From the NCBI GenBank assembly GCA_014904845.1, contig MU119207.1, forward strand, positions 675,086 to 739,085: DNA of 64,000 nt, given 5' to 3'. The number at the start of each line of letters is the position of its first letter. Positions within the stretch are counted from its first letter, which is position 1. The stretch comes from Acephala macrosclerotiorum. Taxonomy: Eukaryota; Ascomycota; Leotiomycetes; Helotiales; Mollisiaceae. The notes beneath the pieces were generated by a model. The model worked only from the letters and a program-made list of their open reading frames with translations, did no database searches and was not told the DNA's origin. A program made the translations under genes and the position numbers. Positions 31,119-42,678 of the stretch are shown piece after piece.

Positions 31119-32792
31119 ATGATCTCAATCGACGAGCTCACGATAGACCAGGTCCACGATGCGTACCGGTAAGTCACGTTCCATTTCGTCACAAATTCAC
31201 AATGCTCCCAATTGAGTCTTTCTCGCTTCGTGAATATCTTGATACCATGGAGACTGTTCCTTAGTTTTTCGCACGGAGACGTTTCCCACATGAAAGTACT
31301 GACCCAATTCACAGTCAGAAAGAGTACACGTGCAGACAGCTGGTTGAAGCATATATCAACCGCATCAAGTCTCTCGATCAGGTTGGGCCGAAACTCAACG
31401 CCGTTACCGTCATATCTCAATTTACTCTCGATGAAGCAGATTCCTTGGATGCATATTATCAGCAGCATGGGAGCTTTGTTGGATCGTTGCACGGAGTGCC
31501 CGTTATCGTGAAGGATCAGTGTGATACAAAAGGAGTCGAGACAACCTACGGCAACATCTCCTGCAAGCATATCCCAAAGGAAGACTCGACTCTCGTCAAG
31601 AAGTTGAGGGAAGCTGGAGCAGTTATCATGGCGAAGAGTACAATGCCAGGTTTGTTCTTTCGGCCGGTCATGTGACCATTGTTGCTCACATCCCACTTAA
31701 GACTTTGCGGCGTCATTCAACTCCGCATCTTCGGTAAGCGGAGAAACCCTCAACCCCTACGACACCACTCGTGAAACTGGTGGCTCAAGTGCTGGAACTG
31801 GAGCTGCCATTGCAGCGAACTACGGGCTAATTGGCGTGGGAGAGGATACCGGCGGCTCAATCCGAGTGCCAGCTTCCTTCTGCAATCTCGTTGGCCTTCG
31901 CCCTACAGTCGGTCTCGTCTCACGAAGCGGATTATCGCCTTTGGTGAAGACACAGGATACACCTGGCCCGATGACGAGAACGGTTCGGGATGCTGCTTTG
32001 ATGCTTGATGCTTTAGCAGGTCACGACCCCAAGGATACATACACGGCCACTGCTGTCCTCGCTGGGCCTCCAAGAGGCGGGAGTTATGCCGCAAACCTCT
32101 CGGGAGATGTCGTATCCAAAGCCCGCATCGGTGTCCTCAATTCTGCGTTCGGTCAAGGCGCCGAATGTGCAGGCGTCAACAGCGTTGTGAGGAGTGCACT
32201 GTCCAAACTTATGACTGGAACTACCTTCATCGACGTGGAAATCCCTAATCTGGATCATTACCTGAATTTCACGTCGACGTACTACTCCAGATCACGATAC
32301 GATATCGACAACTTCCTCGCAGCACACCCGGTCATCAAAGGCGTGACTGTCGAAAGCATTCATTCATCAAACCAATTCCACCAGGCTCTTCCTCTATTCG
32401 ATCGTCTTGGTAGTGGCATCAAGCATCCATATGATGACCCTGAATATGCAGCACGACTGGATGAACGAGATGAGTTTCAGCGAATAGTTATTGGTATCAT
32501 GGCCGAGAACAAGCTCGATGCTATCGCTTTCCCTAGTGTCCGAATCCCGGCCCCAACAATCAAGGATGTTCTTGGCCCGAGGTTCAAGGAAAATCCGTTT
32601 CCCGCCAACACTGTCATCGGAAGTCAATTGAGACAGCCTGCGATATCGATTCCAGTCGGCTTCACGGAAGATGGCCTACCTGTTGGTTTGGAGCTGCTGG
32701 GAATACCTTACTCGGAACAGACATTGCTAGAGTTGGCATATGGGGTCGAGGCTCTTATGAAGGCAAGGAAGGCTCCAAATCTTGAGCCGTGA
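31119..32792 (+). CDS. Amidase (amidase-signature family)
   Basis: This is a predicted amide hydrolase of the amidase-signature family, cytosolic, substrate not predictable. Three exons (31119-31168, 31315-31649, 31702-32792) give 491 residues. The Ser-cisSer-Lys triad is complete. The lysine is in GVPVIVKDQCD, the cis-serine is in TGGSSAGTGAAIAANYGLIG, and the nucleophilic serine is in GEDTGGSIRVPASF. The RPTVGLVSRSGLSPL block and the C-terminal SIPVGFTEDGLPVGLELLG are standard. The first exon is only 50 nt. The first intron is 146 nt, longer than most here. The start at 31119 gives MISIDELTIDQVHDAY, matching the helical N-terminus of fungal amidases. No lesion, although it is flanked by decayed genes. 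Confidence 0.9.
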
Positions 32793-33447
32793 TTTCGGTA
32801 CAATCTCCCAAACTTACCAGGACATTCCCCGTTCAATAGTCCTTAGGCGACTGTCATTGTCGCAGGTCAGACTTTGCAACGATATTCTTCAAGTCTGCCT
32901 AGCATCTTAAGCCTCAGCATTTTACTTTAGGACAGTCCCAACTCGATGCCGGACATTGATCGATTGCAAGCGCAATCCAGCATATGAACTACACTCGGAA
33001 CATCGAGCTTGAGTCGTTCCGCTTCCCGCATCCCTGCACATAGCGCGTCACTTTATGATTTTTCAATATTGTTACCCCTCCTCTCGTTCCCTTCCCGGTT
33101 CCGCGTTCGTTTTCAAGCTGTCAAATCGAATTTTGTCCACTAAGATCTGGGGCCGTATTTTTGGGACAACCGAAAAGGCTCCACTCAGCACAGGGCACAT
33201 TATCAACCGCTGATGCTTTACGGCGTGCCTGTGGGCAGAACAATTGATCCGCTTCTATAAACAGCATCGTGGACTTTTTATCTTGTCCTTAATTTCTCTA
33301 TTTTGTGCGCTCGACCATCGTTGCGTAATTCTTTTTCTTCAGAAATACAGATATATTACTCAAACCTTTCTTCGTGCTAGTTTGCACAGCAGCTCGAGTC
33401 ACGACCCTACCCACAGTCGTCATCGTGCCTGGCGCATTCCATTCACC
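32793..33447. other. Intergenic gap
   Basis: About 650 bp with no gene recognised. Confidence 0.45.
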
Positions 33448-33837
33448 ATGGCATTAGCAAGATTTCATAACCGAACTTCCCATACTCGGCAGAGTCTTCC
33501 CAAACACCTCCCTCGTTACTGATGTGTTCTATAATGATCTCTCCCCTGACGTCGCCGCCGATACGGTCACTCATCTCCCCCAACTTTCTAAAACTCGACG
33601 TCGACTCCGTCTCCATCCGATCCTGAGTGGCTCAATCCTGGCTTCTAAGGGAAGCTGGCTTGGATCTACACGCTGCCAGATCATTCTGTTCCTCCGGCAG
33701 CTTGGGGTAGAGTGATTAATCAAGCTGGATTAGCGTGGGATGTAAGAGTGTTCAATACGAGTCACAGTGTTCACATGAGCGAGCCAAAGGATTTGGCGGA
33801 GACAGTGAAGGATTTGTCTCAGGCTTGGAGGGTCTGA
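33448..33837 (+). pseudogene. C-terminal remnant of an alpha/beta-hydrolase
   Basis: Only the last third of an alpha/beta-hydrolase of the methylesterase/MhpC-like kind is recognisable. One frame reads LPILGRVFPNTSLVTDVFYN then DLSPDVAADTVTHLPQLSK. After frame changes, WIYTLPDHSVPPAAWGRVIN and VRVFNTSHSVHMSEP follow, with the terminal catalytic histidine in the NTSHS motif, and the frame ends at TGA 33835-33837. A TAA and at least one frame change separate the parts. No nucleophile-elbow region is present upstream. Confidence 0.6.
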
Positions 33838-35550
33838 TGCAGGGAGAAAGAGTAACGCTGGCTTTTGTGGCTTAAGAGAGGTAGTGATGTGGTTGAGGTT
33901 TCGTGAGGTTCATTGTGAATTCTAAGGCGCAAAATTAATCTCTGCAAGTACCGTCGGCTAAGTGACTGTAGCCAATCACTTCTCGTGGTCCCACCATCTC
34001 GGCGCCCTCGTCTCATTACAACACTTTCGAATTTGCTTCGGTCCTCTGGAGACCCAACAAATGGATTGGCCAAGAGTGAACTTCTCCATAAGACTGCCGT
34101 GGCCGAGTCCCAGTTCTTGGAAGGAACTGTCTAGATCCTCAAAGCACTCTCATCAGCCCTGTACCAATCAAAAGAAGTCAAGCTCTGATACCAGCCCCGC
34201 GGACTTGACCATCTACACAGACTTGGACCAGCTAGGCAGAATTCTAAGCGGAAGTGGTGACCTTGCCGGAGCTGTCCACCTGGATTTTAAGGAAGGCCGC
34301 CACTGAACAAGCTAATCATAGTCATCTTGGGCAGTGATCGGTTTCAAGAAGGTGACCCATAGTACAAGAAATGGTATTTGAATGCTATTGGCTGTTGGTG
34401 CGTGTTTGGAGGCTGTGTAGTCTTCTTGGTCCTCGGCGACGTGGTGGGCGAAAAAGCCCACCTGAAGCAGGCGGAATCTGACGATGGAAAGCAATGCGAA
34501 ATCCAAAGTTTGTAATCGATACATGAATTCATGGATGCACCTGCAACTGACGTGGCACCTTCAGCCCAACGTTGGAGGACCAAGCCCATTTTTCTTACCG
34601 ATCATGTGATGCTCACGCCCAACGCAGGAAGTTGGGTGAAGCGTTGGCGAACATAGTCGCACTCACCGATGCAAATCTGAACCATTGCTACGCCTTGAAG
34701 TTGAACAAGGTCTAAACCTTGCTCTTCCAGTACAGAATTGGTTTGACATGCATGAGGCTAGACGTTTGCTGCAGAGGTACCACGCCACTAATGCAACCTC
34801 AGTAATCCAATCATCTCCTCGTATCTTGTCCTTGGTGCCAGCGCGGCAGTTGTCTTACTGTCGCTGACTGACGTAGCTGAGCTTGCAGTAACATAATGTC
34901 AAGGCGGAAGCGGTCACCTAGATTTCAAGGAAGGCTGCCGACATAGCCCCTTCCGGTCCCCTTATTCGTGCTACGCTCTCGTAGCCGTGCGCAACTTTAA
35001 CATAAGAGGGCTGGCTCCTCATCTCAAACATCTTAACTATTCACATTGCAAAGAACTTGTGCCACAAACCTACAAATACTGACCCACTTCCACCTGACTT
35101 TTTCTACCAAACTCAAGCAACTTGAACCTGGATACACTTGCCTCCCTGCGGCTCTTGACCTGCGCCATGGCCATGGCGACACCGTCTCTCAACACTCCAA
35201 GACCATGCCATCGACGGAAGGCTGCTATACTGGTGAGTCAACCCTACCATTCTCACGTCTATATTACTACGGGTATGTGTTTTAGACAAAGATGCATATG
35301 AATTATTTGGTCGTTCAAAGGTTATATACATTGCGTCCATCTTCTGGTCGTTTCCACCTGCTAACTTTATTTCACGAGGAAGATTTGCCAAGAGGAAAGA
35401 ACAGAATAGATCAGCCATCATTATTCCCCCAACCTAAGAAGGTCTTCTCCTGACAGATACGAGACGAGACAATATTTGAAACGATTCAACCATGCCAAAA
35501 CGAGTCCACGAAGCTCGAAAGATTATTGCTCTCCATAGCTCTGCGTTTTA
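33838..35550. other. Low-information region, about 1.7 kb
   Basis: No gene recognised. It contains the short duplication listed at 34248-34938. Several short frames without shared features. Confidence 0.4.
34248..34938. repeat. Short direct repeat, copies ~650 bp apart
   Basis: 34248-34301 and 34903-34938 match as GCGGAAG(T/C)GGT … CACCT(G/A)GATTT, then AAGGAAGGC(C/T)GCC. The second copy lacks 18 nt of the first. All substitutions seen are transitions, as expected for C-to-T type decay. Confidence 0.5.
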
Positions 35551-35955
35551 TCAGTCATGACTCATGGACGCGTCTGTGAGAATGGGCAACTCACGAGATC
35601 TGGGGTATTCGGCTGCAATTGTCGCCGCGTAACGAGAGGCCTGTTGTCTGGGCATAATACTGTAGTTGCTCCCCTCGTCATGTCCTATGCATTCAGTTAG
35701 AAAAACTGACTCCTAACTAGTATCGGTACGTACGAGTCTCCCGGTCTCTTGTTCTTTTCCGAAGCTCTTCTTATAAACGACATCTGATGCTTCGCTAAGA
35801 CAGTGTACATGCTCGCCCTTCGCCCCCTCACGTCCTTGAAAGTAGTCAAAATCAAGCCACTGTGTCCACTCCAAATAGTCAGCACTGCTTATTGTTGGAG
35901 TCATGAACTTGTCGGCGATCACGTACCTGAGGAGTAAAGACAAGCTGGTCTTCAA
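35551..35955 (-). CDS. Possible gene or gene fragment of unknown function
   Basis: Two protein-like stretches lie on the minus strand. One is SSADYLEWTQWLDFDYFQGR followed by GAKGEHVHCLSEASDVVYKK (about 35900-35735). The other is IMPRQQASRYAATIAAEYPR (about 35650-35590), ending at TGA 35553-35551. A good intron (GTACGT…CTAAC…GCATAG) lies between them, but the phase fits only partly. No start codon or family could be assigned. It may be the 3' part of a hypothetical gene or a remnant. Confidence 0.3.
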
Positions 35956-37536
35956 CGCAACTACTTTGGTTCTCTCCTTGCACGCTCATCCTTACGTTAC
36001 GGCCTTATGTCCGGGAGGATCAATGTTTTCCTTCTATTGCAGCTTGGCTGAGGGTGGATGGAATGTTCCGCTGATATGGATGATATAGTAGAAGGAAGCC
36101 GGAAGCTGCACCTGACACTGCCACGACCTTGGCCCTGTCTGGCCGCCAAGCCACCAATCAGACGCCGACATTCGCGGAAGAAACCTCTGCGAATCATTCT
36201 ACTAGTTCATTCGCCTTGAATTACACCGCTCACCGACATCCACTCGATACTCGCGATTCCAAGAATGCCGCCCTGAAAGACCATCCGGTTCTAGGGCAAC
36301 ATACGACACAACCTGTGTGGAAACGCCAACTTCGTTGGTGCCATTCATTGTGCATACCGAAAATTAAAACTGGAGCCCTAGGTCACAGTTCAGAGTTGAA
36401 TGCAGAAAACATAAGTGTTAATAACAACAATCCTTCAACCTTCGGAAAATTGTACCATATATCTAGCACGATGGTAGCTTGGCAAAGCCTTGGCCTCTCG
36501 AATTCTAGCTACTTGAAAACGCTGACATTTGGCAGCATCCTCCTGAAAATTTGTCTTCAATATGGTCATTTCGCTTCCCCACTTGCGAGCTCCACTTATG
36601 CTACGTGTCTAGCTCATCGTCTAAGATTCAACTGCCTGAAGTGATGGGCCTCGATTTTGAGCCCAAGATCTACAAATGCCGTCGAGTCGGTCGGATCTTC
36701 GAATGTGGTTGGCACCCGACAACCCAAGTGTTCCTGTGAAGGCCTTCTTTTCATTCACGTTTATACATATTTGCAGCTCATGCTCCTCGAGAAATTTTAC
36801 TCGATGTTCTCGGAGATCCTTGCGGCAATTTGAGGCACTGTGAGCGAGTTTGCATGGTTGGCGGCGGAATCCTGCCACATCTCCATTATCTGGTGATATG
36901 GTGTTGCAGAAAGACGGCCAAGGAGGATGTACGCAGGGAACAAAAAGACAGCGCCATGACCTTGCAGTCTCATGAATCAACCTCTTCGCGAGTTGTCTTT
37001 TTCCCAGTGACATTTGTTGTAATCGGTGAGCCAAGTGGCAGAACCGTATAGATGATCAAGATAGGTACGTCACGTGATCGGTAAAGTGGTCCTAACCTGC
37101 AAGTGAGCACGCACGCACACGTGGAGGCCTCTACAACAAATGGATTCTTGTACCACAAGCCTCACTCCAGTCTCGCCAGGCTCATCAGGCTCGTCGGCCA
37201 TAGTTCGCTACACTTCACCGATGGGCTGGAAACTTTCCACCACGTTTCCTCTCTAGGCTCGTCGACTTACAATCAATTCCATGAGGCATGACACCGGCAT
37301 TATGTAGTTCAAGAGATGAATCATCAATAAATCGCAAGCAATCTGCTCGATCTCGGCTGGAACTTGACTTCTATTAAGAACATCATTAGAAAGCTTCCTG
37401 TGTTCGGTTACAGGATGAGTTCGACACAGCCAAGTCATCATCCGACTTGTACCTGCCTATGTCATATTCATAAAGAGATCGGCGAGTCCGACTCAGTGTT
37501 GCCGATTATGAAACGAGCTCAGAGAATTTGAACAAT
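35956..37536. other. Low-information region, about 1.6 kb
   Basis: Overlapping frames of 100-170 codons (36129-36644 plus, 36621-37034 minus) show no family features. The upstream part of the next gene (an unlocated first exon) may lie at the right end. Confidence 0.4.
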
Positions 37537-37539
37537 TTC

Positions 37540-39789
37540 GGGCCTTCAATCACCAGCCCTGCCCAATCATTTACATGAAGAAACTCCAGATCAGCCAATA
37601 AGGACATATACCGACCTTGATAAGCAACCGAACCCTTGGTGCTCTATTTTGGAACTGTGCTCGCCTCAAACTCACCTTGCCAGTCTTGGCATTGATGGAT
37701 CTTTATACGATGCCAATTTTCAAGACGCTCTCGAGCTGCCTCTCCTAAGCAACTCAGCATACGGCTCCGAATTCTTCAACTCAGGTTTAGCCGCGAGTAT
37801 AGGACCGTATGTTGGAAAGCCCACAACGGCTGGAAGCTTAGAAGGATATAAGTCCTGGGGTACACTCCTGCAGGAAGCAAGTTTTGAAAGTAAGTTTTTC
37901 GGTGGTTGGAAGCCTCAGGCTGACTATATTAGGCAACGTTGCAATCGAGTTGCCATCATATCTGCCACCTGTATGGGGTTCTCATTCAGCTGGAAGAAGT
38001 TGGCCACCGATTGTATCAAGCGATGTTAATCATCTAATGGCGATTCCGACCACGTTAGCACAGAATTTCAAGCATCAGGACTGGACTGTTCTTGAAACCA
38101 ACAATTCTCAGCACTGGGCGTCCGGCACGCAAGATCTTACAACAATCACTGTTCAAGAGGGTTCGGCTTCCCAAAATAATGAAGCAAACGCTGCCAAGTT
38201 GATCCAAGCCAGCAGCAATCCAATCCCATTCAAGGATACCTCGTCCATTAGCCAAGCACACACGAATGGGCGGACGGCCCTTTCCTCTGCACGCAACTTG
38301 AGGCAGCACAGCGGCAAAAGAAAGCTTGACAAGGTACATGGACCCAAGCATGGGAAGCGGAAAGGTCCCCTTAATCCAACGCAAGCCAGAAATGCCACCA
38401 AAGTTAGAAAGATTCGTGCATGTTGGTCGTGCTGGCTACTTAAAACTCCTGTAAGCTCCATTTCATCATCGAAGATCGGATCCTAACTTGACATACATAG
38501 TGCACGGACGAAGCTATATGCTATCGCTGCCGGACTTCTTTCTCTGCGTCCTTGACGGCTAGATTGTGCAGTAGAGAAAGATTTGTAGAATACTCGGCGC
38601 TATTTTCACCATGTCAGTATCTCCTTTGTTCCATGAAGACACTCAAAATGCCAGACTGACATGTCCCAGTGCTTCTTGTTTCACATCTTCAACAAGCTGC
38701 GTTGGAGACACTGCTTGAGGCAAGTGTCTTGTCCTTTGGCCATAAAAGCATTGAGATCAAGGTCTCCTCTGGTCCGATGTATTCGCCTATTGTTGTGTCT
38801 GTCTGCGAGTTTCAGCCTGTAATAGCAGAGTTTTTATCAGTCAAAATATTCCATCGATCCGACGACAATAACTCAAGTTCATCTTGCTCCTATTCATTGC
38901 CATTAGGACTTCCACCGAACACCGATGCTGATGTTTTGAAAGAGACCTGCCTAAGACATGTCAAGTCCATTATTTCAAACAACAGAGACTATGATGCAGA
39001 GGTAAATAAGTTTGGCGAGATGTCCTTGGTATCCTGGAAAGTCTACTTGGCAGTTAATCGATACGCAGAGAGCTCACACACGCGTGAAGAGGTAAGTTCT
39101 GCCTTTTGGAGTATATTCAGGGACCTATTTGCTGATAGGATTAGGGCCAACTCCTTCACAAAGCCTTGATGTTACATGCCATGCATTATTTCATGGGTAG
39201 AAACCTTGCTATCGTGGACAATACTGGAGAGGATGCCTACAACAGTCTTCTCAACAGCCCACGACTTCCATACGATTGTTCTTTGACGTCAAGGCTACTA
39301 AATCGACAGCTCAAGCACTCCATGCAGTCGCTTTTACAAGAGACTACGATAGATGTACTCGATGGACTGGAGAGAGAGTTAAAACAAAAGAAAAGGCAAT
39401 CTTGGGGCGCCTGTTTCTGCGCTATCCTTGTCCTTTCCATGTGCATCGAACAATTGCAAGTGGCTATCGACGGTCTGGTAGTACAAAGGATAGCTCAATG
39501 CCAGACGGTTGGTGTTACGTCGCGAGAGAACGGGATGGAGATTGCCCGGAAATTAGACGATGTCCTATATACAGATTGCAAGACTATATTCCACGCCATC
39601 TATCGATCATCCAAAACGAGGAGGGGCCAAAGATCTGAAAAAGGATTCAATCCTATCCGAGATGTGTTTGAGATTGATGAAGAGGAAGGAATGACAGCTG
39701 CACTACGAGCTCTGATTGAGGATATTAACGAGATACTTGGAATTCACGGTATTTTACTTCAAACTCAGACTGATGTAGATGACAGCTGA
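37540..39789 (+). CDS. Fungal Zn-cluster-like regulator, 5' end not located
   Basis: This is a predicted nuclear regulator. Exons are an open 5' part to 37889, then 37933-38450, 38501-38612, 38670-39091 and 39145-39789. The frame is continuous across all four introns. No ATG exists in the first open stretch, which begins after a TGA near 37535 and reads TYTDLDKQPNPW, so a 5' exon is missing or the gene is truncated. The cysteine region spans the second intron: VRKIRACWSCWLLKTP joined to CTDEAICYRCR. This has three C-x(2-6)-C type pairs and a preceding basic segment (GKRKLDKVHGPKHGKRKG), like atypical Zn2Cys6 proteins. The C-terminal 300 residues are helical and resemble fungal effector-response domains. 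Targets are unknown. Confidence 0.65.
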
Positions 39790-41282
39790 CTTTACCCAGA
39801 AACAGATATGATTCAACGAGCAAAACCACCATCTTTCAACTCGGAAATCGAAGTGGTTGAGAGTCAAATGGTCTTTCGCGAGAGGAATTCTGGAAGGCTG
39901 GTGTCGGACTTTTTGAGATCATTCCTGGGTGCTTCATGATTATTGGCTTAGACGGTAAGTTTTTCAATTGAAAATTTTTTTTTTAGTTGTCTTTTCGCCA
40001 ATTCCAGTCCCCTTTCTCTATTTTACTTAAACAATGATCACCTTTTTGCCTTTGTCAGTCTATGAATTTAACGCTAGAAGTTGATTGACGTGAATGGCGA
40101 AACAACGGTAGCACAAACCCGCTCTGATTGATTGATCCCTTTGAAACCCAGATGATATACCTGCAGCCCATTGATTTTCTAATCTCAGGCTGTACATTTG
40201 GGATAGAGCATAAATCATTCGAAATATCACTACCTGCCTGTCTGACTTACGCCTTAGCTTGGTTGAGATGGTTGATAACCACCTAGTCGAAAGCTGATGG
40301 AGTTTTCCTGTATGACAAATTCGTGCTGTGCGAATTGTTCCGTGGCACGCCAAAATTCGCCTACAACGAAGAAATGGACAGACTAGCACCATACATCAAA
40401 GCCTTCATTAAGACCTATCACTTCTCCCGCACCCTCCCTTTGATCGAATGGGGAATATCCATGGCAATGACAAGCACTGGAGTATTATACTTCCAGCCTA
40501 CCATCAAACTCTTGATCTACGACCTGGCGAGGAACATTGGGATGGATTTATGAAGATGTGTAGCGAGCTGGAACCGTGTATCATCGTCTGCAAGGCAATG
40601 ATCGAGAATCTTTGTTCAGACCAAGTACAGAGAACGAAAGTTATTCTTACCGCCAAAGCTTCAGCAGGAACCCGAGCCCTTCCTGTCATCGCCCAAACAA
40701 TTGCTTCGATACGATGCGTTTGTTAGTCAGCATTGCGCCTGTGGCCTGTCACTCTACTACTAATCATCCAACACCCCTCGTAATAGGTACCTTCGCGGGC
40801 AAGTTGGCGCAGGGGAGGACTAGGACTGGGAATGGGCTAGAATAACAATTTGGAAGCGTATGAATGCTTTCCCTGGACATGTCATGGTGGAGCGGGCCTT
40901 ACTCTCCAGATTGAGCAATTCTACGTTATGGACAGCGATAGGTACCAACTTGAATTCTTGCCAGATCTGAATTGTGGGACTTGAGAGGTAGAGTACTATA
41001 TGAAGAGCAGCCATGGGTTTACATGGTGTCAGTATTTGGGCGAATTGATCATGTTCGGGTGGACATCCGAGAATGTTCTGCTTTCCGTTCGCTTGTAATT
41101 GAAGCCTGCTCGCTGTTTATGTACCGAATGTCCATAAATCAAGTTGTTGATGAGCAATTGCAAAAATTCGAAATTATTCTCAACAAGCTCATCTAAAACT
41201 TCTAATTCAGAATGCCCGAAATTTTCTTGTCGTTCTTCGAAGTAAGATTACCAGACTGTAGTTGAACTTGCAGAGAGAACTC
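39790..41282. other. Intergenic region, possible remnants
   Basis: A plus frame at 40323-40553 and an overlapping one at 40448-40726 look weakly protein-like (RLAPYIKAFIKTYHFSRTLP; HWDGFMKMCSELEPCIIVC), but the family is not recognised. No clear gene. Confidence 0.35.
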
Positions 41283-42387
41283 GAGATAGAGTATACCAGG
41301 TGAACCTACACTGTTTGCTCTTCGTCTTGTTTGCCACTTCTTAACAAGGAAACAGGCTGGGAGACTCAGGACACTACATCTCAAAGATTATCCTCGGAAC
41401 AGCCAGCTTCGGCTCCTCAAAATGGCAAGAATGGGTCCTGGAAGAAGAAGCTGTCCTACCCCTCCTCGAACACGCATTCAAAATGGAAATAAATACATGG
41501 GATGCAGTCAGCCTCCCACCCCCTCACCACCACACTCTCAAAATTAACACTACCTTCTAGGCAGATGTCTACTCCAACGGTCGCTCCGAAGAAATCATCG
41601 GCCCGCCCTCAAAAAATTCTCCATCCCCCGCTCCTCCATCGTCATCATGACCAAGATCTTCTACGCTCTCGACCCAATCCATCAAACGCCAATATCAGCA
41701 AACATGGACCCCCTTTCCCCTACCCTCATAAACCCCGTCGGTCTCTCTCGAAAACACATCTTAGACGCCGTATCCGCCTCCTGCGCCCGGTTAGGAATAT
41801 ACATCGACGTCCTTCAAATACATCGTCTCGATCACCAAACTCCTCCTGAGGAGATAATGCGAGCTTTGAATGATGTGGTTGAAAGTGGGCAGGTGAGGTA
41901 TATTGGTGCTAGTAGCATGGCATGCTGGGAATTCCCAAAACTGCAAAACATAGCTGAGAACATGGCTGGCATAAATTCATCTCTATGCAACCCTATTATA
42001 ACTTATTATACAGAGAAGAAGAACGAGAAATGATTCCGTATTGTAAAGATAGCGGAGTGGGAATCATTTCTTGGAGTCCGTTGGCGAGGGGCGTGTTGGC
42101 ACATGCGTAGAGAGGGGGATCAAGAGGGAGATGGCGGATAATATGCCGAAGAATGTGGAGGGGGGAAAAGGAGGGGAGGTTGATGAGGGGATTGTGGGGA
42201 GGGTGAAGGAGGTTGCGAGGAGGTGTGGGGTGAACATGGCGGTCGTAGGATTGGCGTGGTATTTGAAGAAGGGCGTTTGGCCGATCTCGGGGTTGATGAG
42301 GCTGTGTCTGCTGTGAGCTTTAAGCTGAGTGATGAGGATTTGGCGTACGTGGAGGAGCTGTATGCTCAGAAAGAGGTGGCGATATGA
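41283..42387 (+). pseudogene. Aldo-keto reductase, multiply frameshifted
   Basis: The ancestor is an NADPH-dependent aldo-keto reductase of the fungal AKR type with about 340 residues. EYTR (to about 41299) splices to LGDSGHYISKIILGTASFGS. After INTWDA an intron ends at about 41560 and ADVYSNGRSEEIIG follows. The frame breaks near 41602 (one base short of GRALKKFSIPRS), and continues MTKIFYALDPIHQ … LGIYIDVLQIHRLDHQTPPE … YIGASSMACWEF. A second break near 41960 precedes HGWHKFISMQPYYNLLYREE and SGVGIISWSPLARG. Then a TAG follows GVLAHA, and another indel lies in a G run near 42117. The tail EAVSAVSFKLSDEDLAYVEE closes at 42387. At least three indels and one stop. Confidence 0.8.
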
Positions 42388-42678
42388 ATAGAGATGATGA
42401 ATGAAAGAGGGTACTTGGAAAAGAGTTGAAAATTTTTCGAGGTGAAAGCGCAAAACGATTGCACTCGTGATCGGAATCTGACATGTAGTCCTCAAAGAGA
42501 ATTAAAGACGGGAATTATGGCGCAGTAGCGTGCACCTGGCTTGGCTTAACTACTACAAGCTGCTCAAATGGAGGAGGTAAAGAGCTTGTGCTCGGTGAAT
42601 CTCGGGCCGGTATACGTTCCGAACATTTCCGCGTCACCTCGCTGTGCCCGCAGATATATCCTGGTCACGAACTCAACC
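42388..42678. other. Convergent gap between two pseudogenes
   Basis: About 290 bp. Nothing recognised. Confidence 0.4.

Noticed and set aside
36129..37034. Two overlapping frames of 137-171 codons on opposite strands
   Set aside because: No domain, no splice context and no composition that favours coding.
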